Shown here piece by piece: positions 7,129-7,827 of a stretch of 7,827 nucleotides of DNA (positions are counted from its first letter, which is position 1; the number at the start of each line of letters is the position of its first letter). The notes below the pieces were generated by a model, which worked only from the letters and a program-made list of their open reading frames with translations, searched no databases and was not told the origin of the DNA. Made by a program: the position numbers and the translations under genes. Origin of the DNA: Bacteroidales bacterium (GTDB lineage Bacteria; Bacteroidota; Bacteroidia; Bacteroidales; UBA4181); contig JAITTD010000246.1 of the NCBI GenBank assembly GCA_031287245.1, forward strand, positions 1-7,827. The letters are read 5' to 3'.

Positions 7129-7596
7129 ATGAAAGCAATAATATCTTTTTTCACACTGGCAACCATTATGATGGCTTGCACCAATATCGATGATATCCCC
7201 ACCGTCTCTATCACGCAGGGCGGCTACATCGGACTATTGTCGGTAGACCAAACCGATGGCACATTTTATGTGCAGGATAGCGTAGAGGTGCGCTTTGCGC
7301 ATCCTGCCGACTCTTTTGCCACCATCACAATGTTGCGGGTAAAGTTTGCGCCGCGTATGCCAATGATGTTGGATATGCTCATTGATAGCGTTACGGCTGT
7401 GGCAGTTCCTTTGACGCATAGCGTTGCCTTATTGGGCAATAACATCGTGCCTGATGCTATGGGTGGGGCATTCCCACAATATATCATCACAGAATTGCTG
7501 GGAACTGTAACCACCGACAGTATAAAGTTTGAAATGAAGTGCGGCGATTATCCGCTAACGTACACAGGAAAAGCGAAATTAGGGAATAGTGAATAG
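7129..7596 (+). CDS. Small lipoprotein, possible calycin-like domain
   Basis: This 155-aa predicted lipoprotein has a short basic/hydrophobic signal (MKAIISFFTL) and lipobox MMAC with the acylated Cys at residue 17, followed by TNIDD. The mature part is made of short alternating strands: a GGYIGLLSVDQ start, then YVQDSVEVRF, FATITMLRVKF and a late SIKFEMKCGDYPLTYTGKA strand. This suits a small beta-barrel of the calycin-like type common among Bacteroidota lipoproteins, often encoded near haem or metal acquisition proteins. The family call is by pattern only and could be wrong. It lies 132 bp after the imelysin gene, beyond a hairpin, so it may be a separate transcript. The last four sense codons (GNSE) and the TAG stop lie inside a 7-bp repeat array, so its original C-terminus may have been changed. 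No Shine-Dalgarno is visible. Confidence 0.7.
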   Translation: MKAIISFFTLATIMMACTNIDDIPTVSITQGGYIGLLSVDQTDGTFYVQDSVEVRFAHPADSFATITMLRVKFAPRMPMMLDMLIDSVTAVAVPLTHSVALLGNNIVPDAMGGAFPQYIITELLGTVTTDSIKFEMKCGDYPLTYTGKAKLGNSE

Positions 7597-7697
7597 GGAA
7601 TAGTGAATAGTGAATAATTTATATCTTGCTAATAGCGCCAATCACTGCAAACCACCCATTATTCACTATTCACTATTCCCTATTCCCTATTCACTAA
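7579..7697. repeat. Inverted pair of heptamer arrays forming a long stem-loop
   Basis: The left arm has five tandem heptamers at 7581-7615 in the order AGGGAAT, AGTGAAT, AGGGAAT, AGTGAAT, AGTGAAT. The right arm at 7661-7695 has five reverse-complement heptamers. Including flanking bases, 7579-7618 pairs with 7658-7697: 40 bp with only two mismatches (7583/7693 and 7590/7686) and a 39-nt loop. The left arm contains the stop codon of the upstream lipoprotein gene. The structure may end transcription from either side or be a small dispersed element. No open reading frame or transposase is present in it. Confidence 0.9.
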
Positions 7698-7725
7698 ATA
7701 TGTAATCTTTAACCATTTTTTAACT

Positions 7726-7827
7726 ATGAAAACATCTATGTATCCATTTGGAAAAACCGCCACCCTACTCCCCCTTCGGGGGCTGGGGGGCTTGTTGTCT
7801 GGAAAAACCGCCGCCCTACTCCCCCTT
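7726..7827 (+). CDS. Start of an unrecognised gene running into a tandem repeat, partial
   Basis: An ATG at 7726 opens a frame of 34 codons that stays open to the window edge. The local context (AT-rich leader, TTAACT then ATGAAAACA) looks like a normal Bacteroidota gene start. The peptide begins MKTSMYPF and continues with GKTATLLPLRGLGGLLS, which starts to repeat as GKTAALLPL. A lysine followed by a Leu/Ala/Gly-rich stretch could serve as a signal sequence, but nearly all of it is encoded by a GC-rich repeat, so it may instead be a real gene start into which the repeat was inserted. No function can be given. Confidence 0.35.
   Translation, partial: MKTSMYPFGKTATLLPLRGLGGLLSGKTAALLPL
7750..7827. 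repeat. GC-rich 51-bp tandem repeat with TTCG hairpin, cut by the window edge
   Basis: The 27 bases at 7750-7776 recur at 7801-7827 with one change (A to G, 7762 versus 7813), so the period is 51 bp; at least one and a half units are present. Each full unit carries CCCCC (7770-7774) and GGGGG (7778-7782) around TTC, forming a C-run/TTCG/G-run hairpin, plus a second G-run at 7785-7790. The array continues beyond the window. Confidence 0.8.

Noticed and set aside
7579..7697. CRISPR array
   Set aside because: Units are contiguous 7-bp tandem repeats with no spacers, arranged as an inverted pair, and there are no cas genes.

Overview
The window looks like a stretch of a Bacteroidota chromosome, probably order Bacteroidales. 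The reasons are lipoprotein families typical of that phylum (imelysin/M75, a calycin-like candidate), start sites without strong Shine-Dalgarno sequences, and a promoter matching the Bacteroidota sigma pattern (TTTG, about 20 bp, TAnnTTTG). All recognised genes are on the + strand. There is no tRNA, rRNA, CRISPR array or transposase.

Positions 1-3218 hold the last 38 codons of a periplasmic adaptor (CzcB/CusB-type) followed 4 bp later by a complete heavy-metal RND pump (CzcA/CnrA-like, 1031 aa). A 72-bp gap with a good promoter leads to an AAA+ ATPase with a C-terminal DUF4143 domain (3291-4523). Five bases later comes a TolC/CzcC-type outer-membrane channel (4529-5812), and 14 bp after that an imelysin-family lipoprotein (5827-6996). 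Adaptor, pump and channel make one tripartite metal exporter spanning inner membrane, periplasm and outer membrane. The ATPase interrupts that set and probably restarts transcription for the channel and imelysin genes. Imelysin proteins are usually tied to iron or other metal handling, so the neighbourhood suggests cell-envelope metal homeostasis.

From 6997 the spacers become rich in structure. A 14-bp hairpin follows the imelysin gene and has a U-rich side on the minus strand. A small lipoprotein with a possible calycin-like fold follows (7129-7596). Its last four codons and its stop lie inside an array of 7-bp repeats. That array faces an inverted copy about 40 bp away, giving a 40-bp stem with two mismatches. 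At the right edge an open reading frame starts at 7726 and runs straight into a GC-rich 51-bp tandem repeat that keeps the frame and carries a C-run/TTCG/G-run hairpin.

No wholly new system can be claimed from sequence alone. The points most worth a second look are the ATPase inside the efflux operon, the repeat structures at 7579-7697 and 7750-7827, and the possible minus-strand transcript at 6998-7097.
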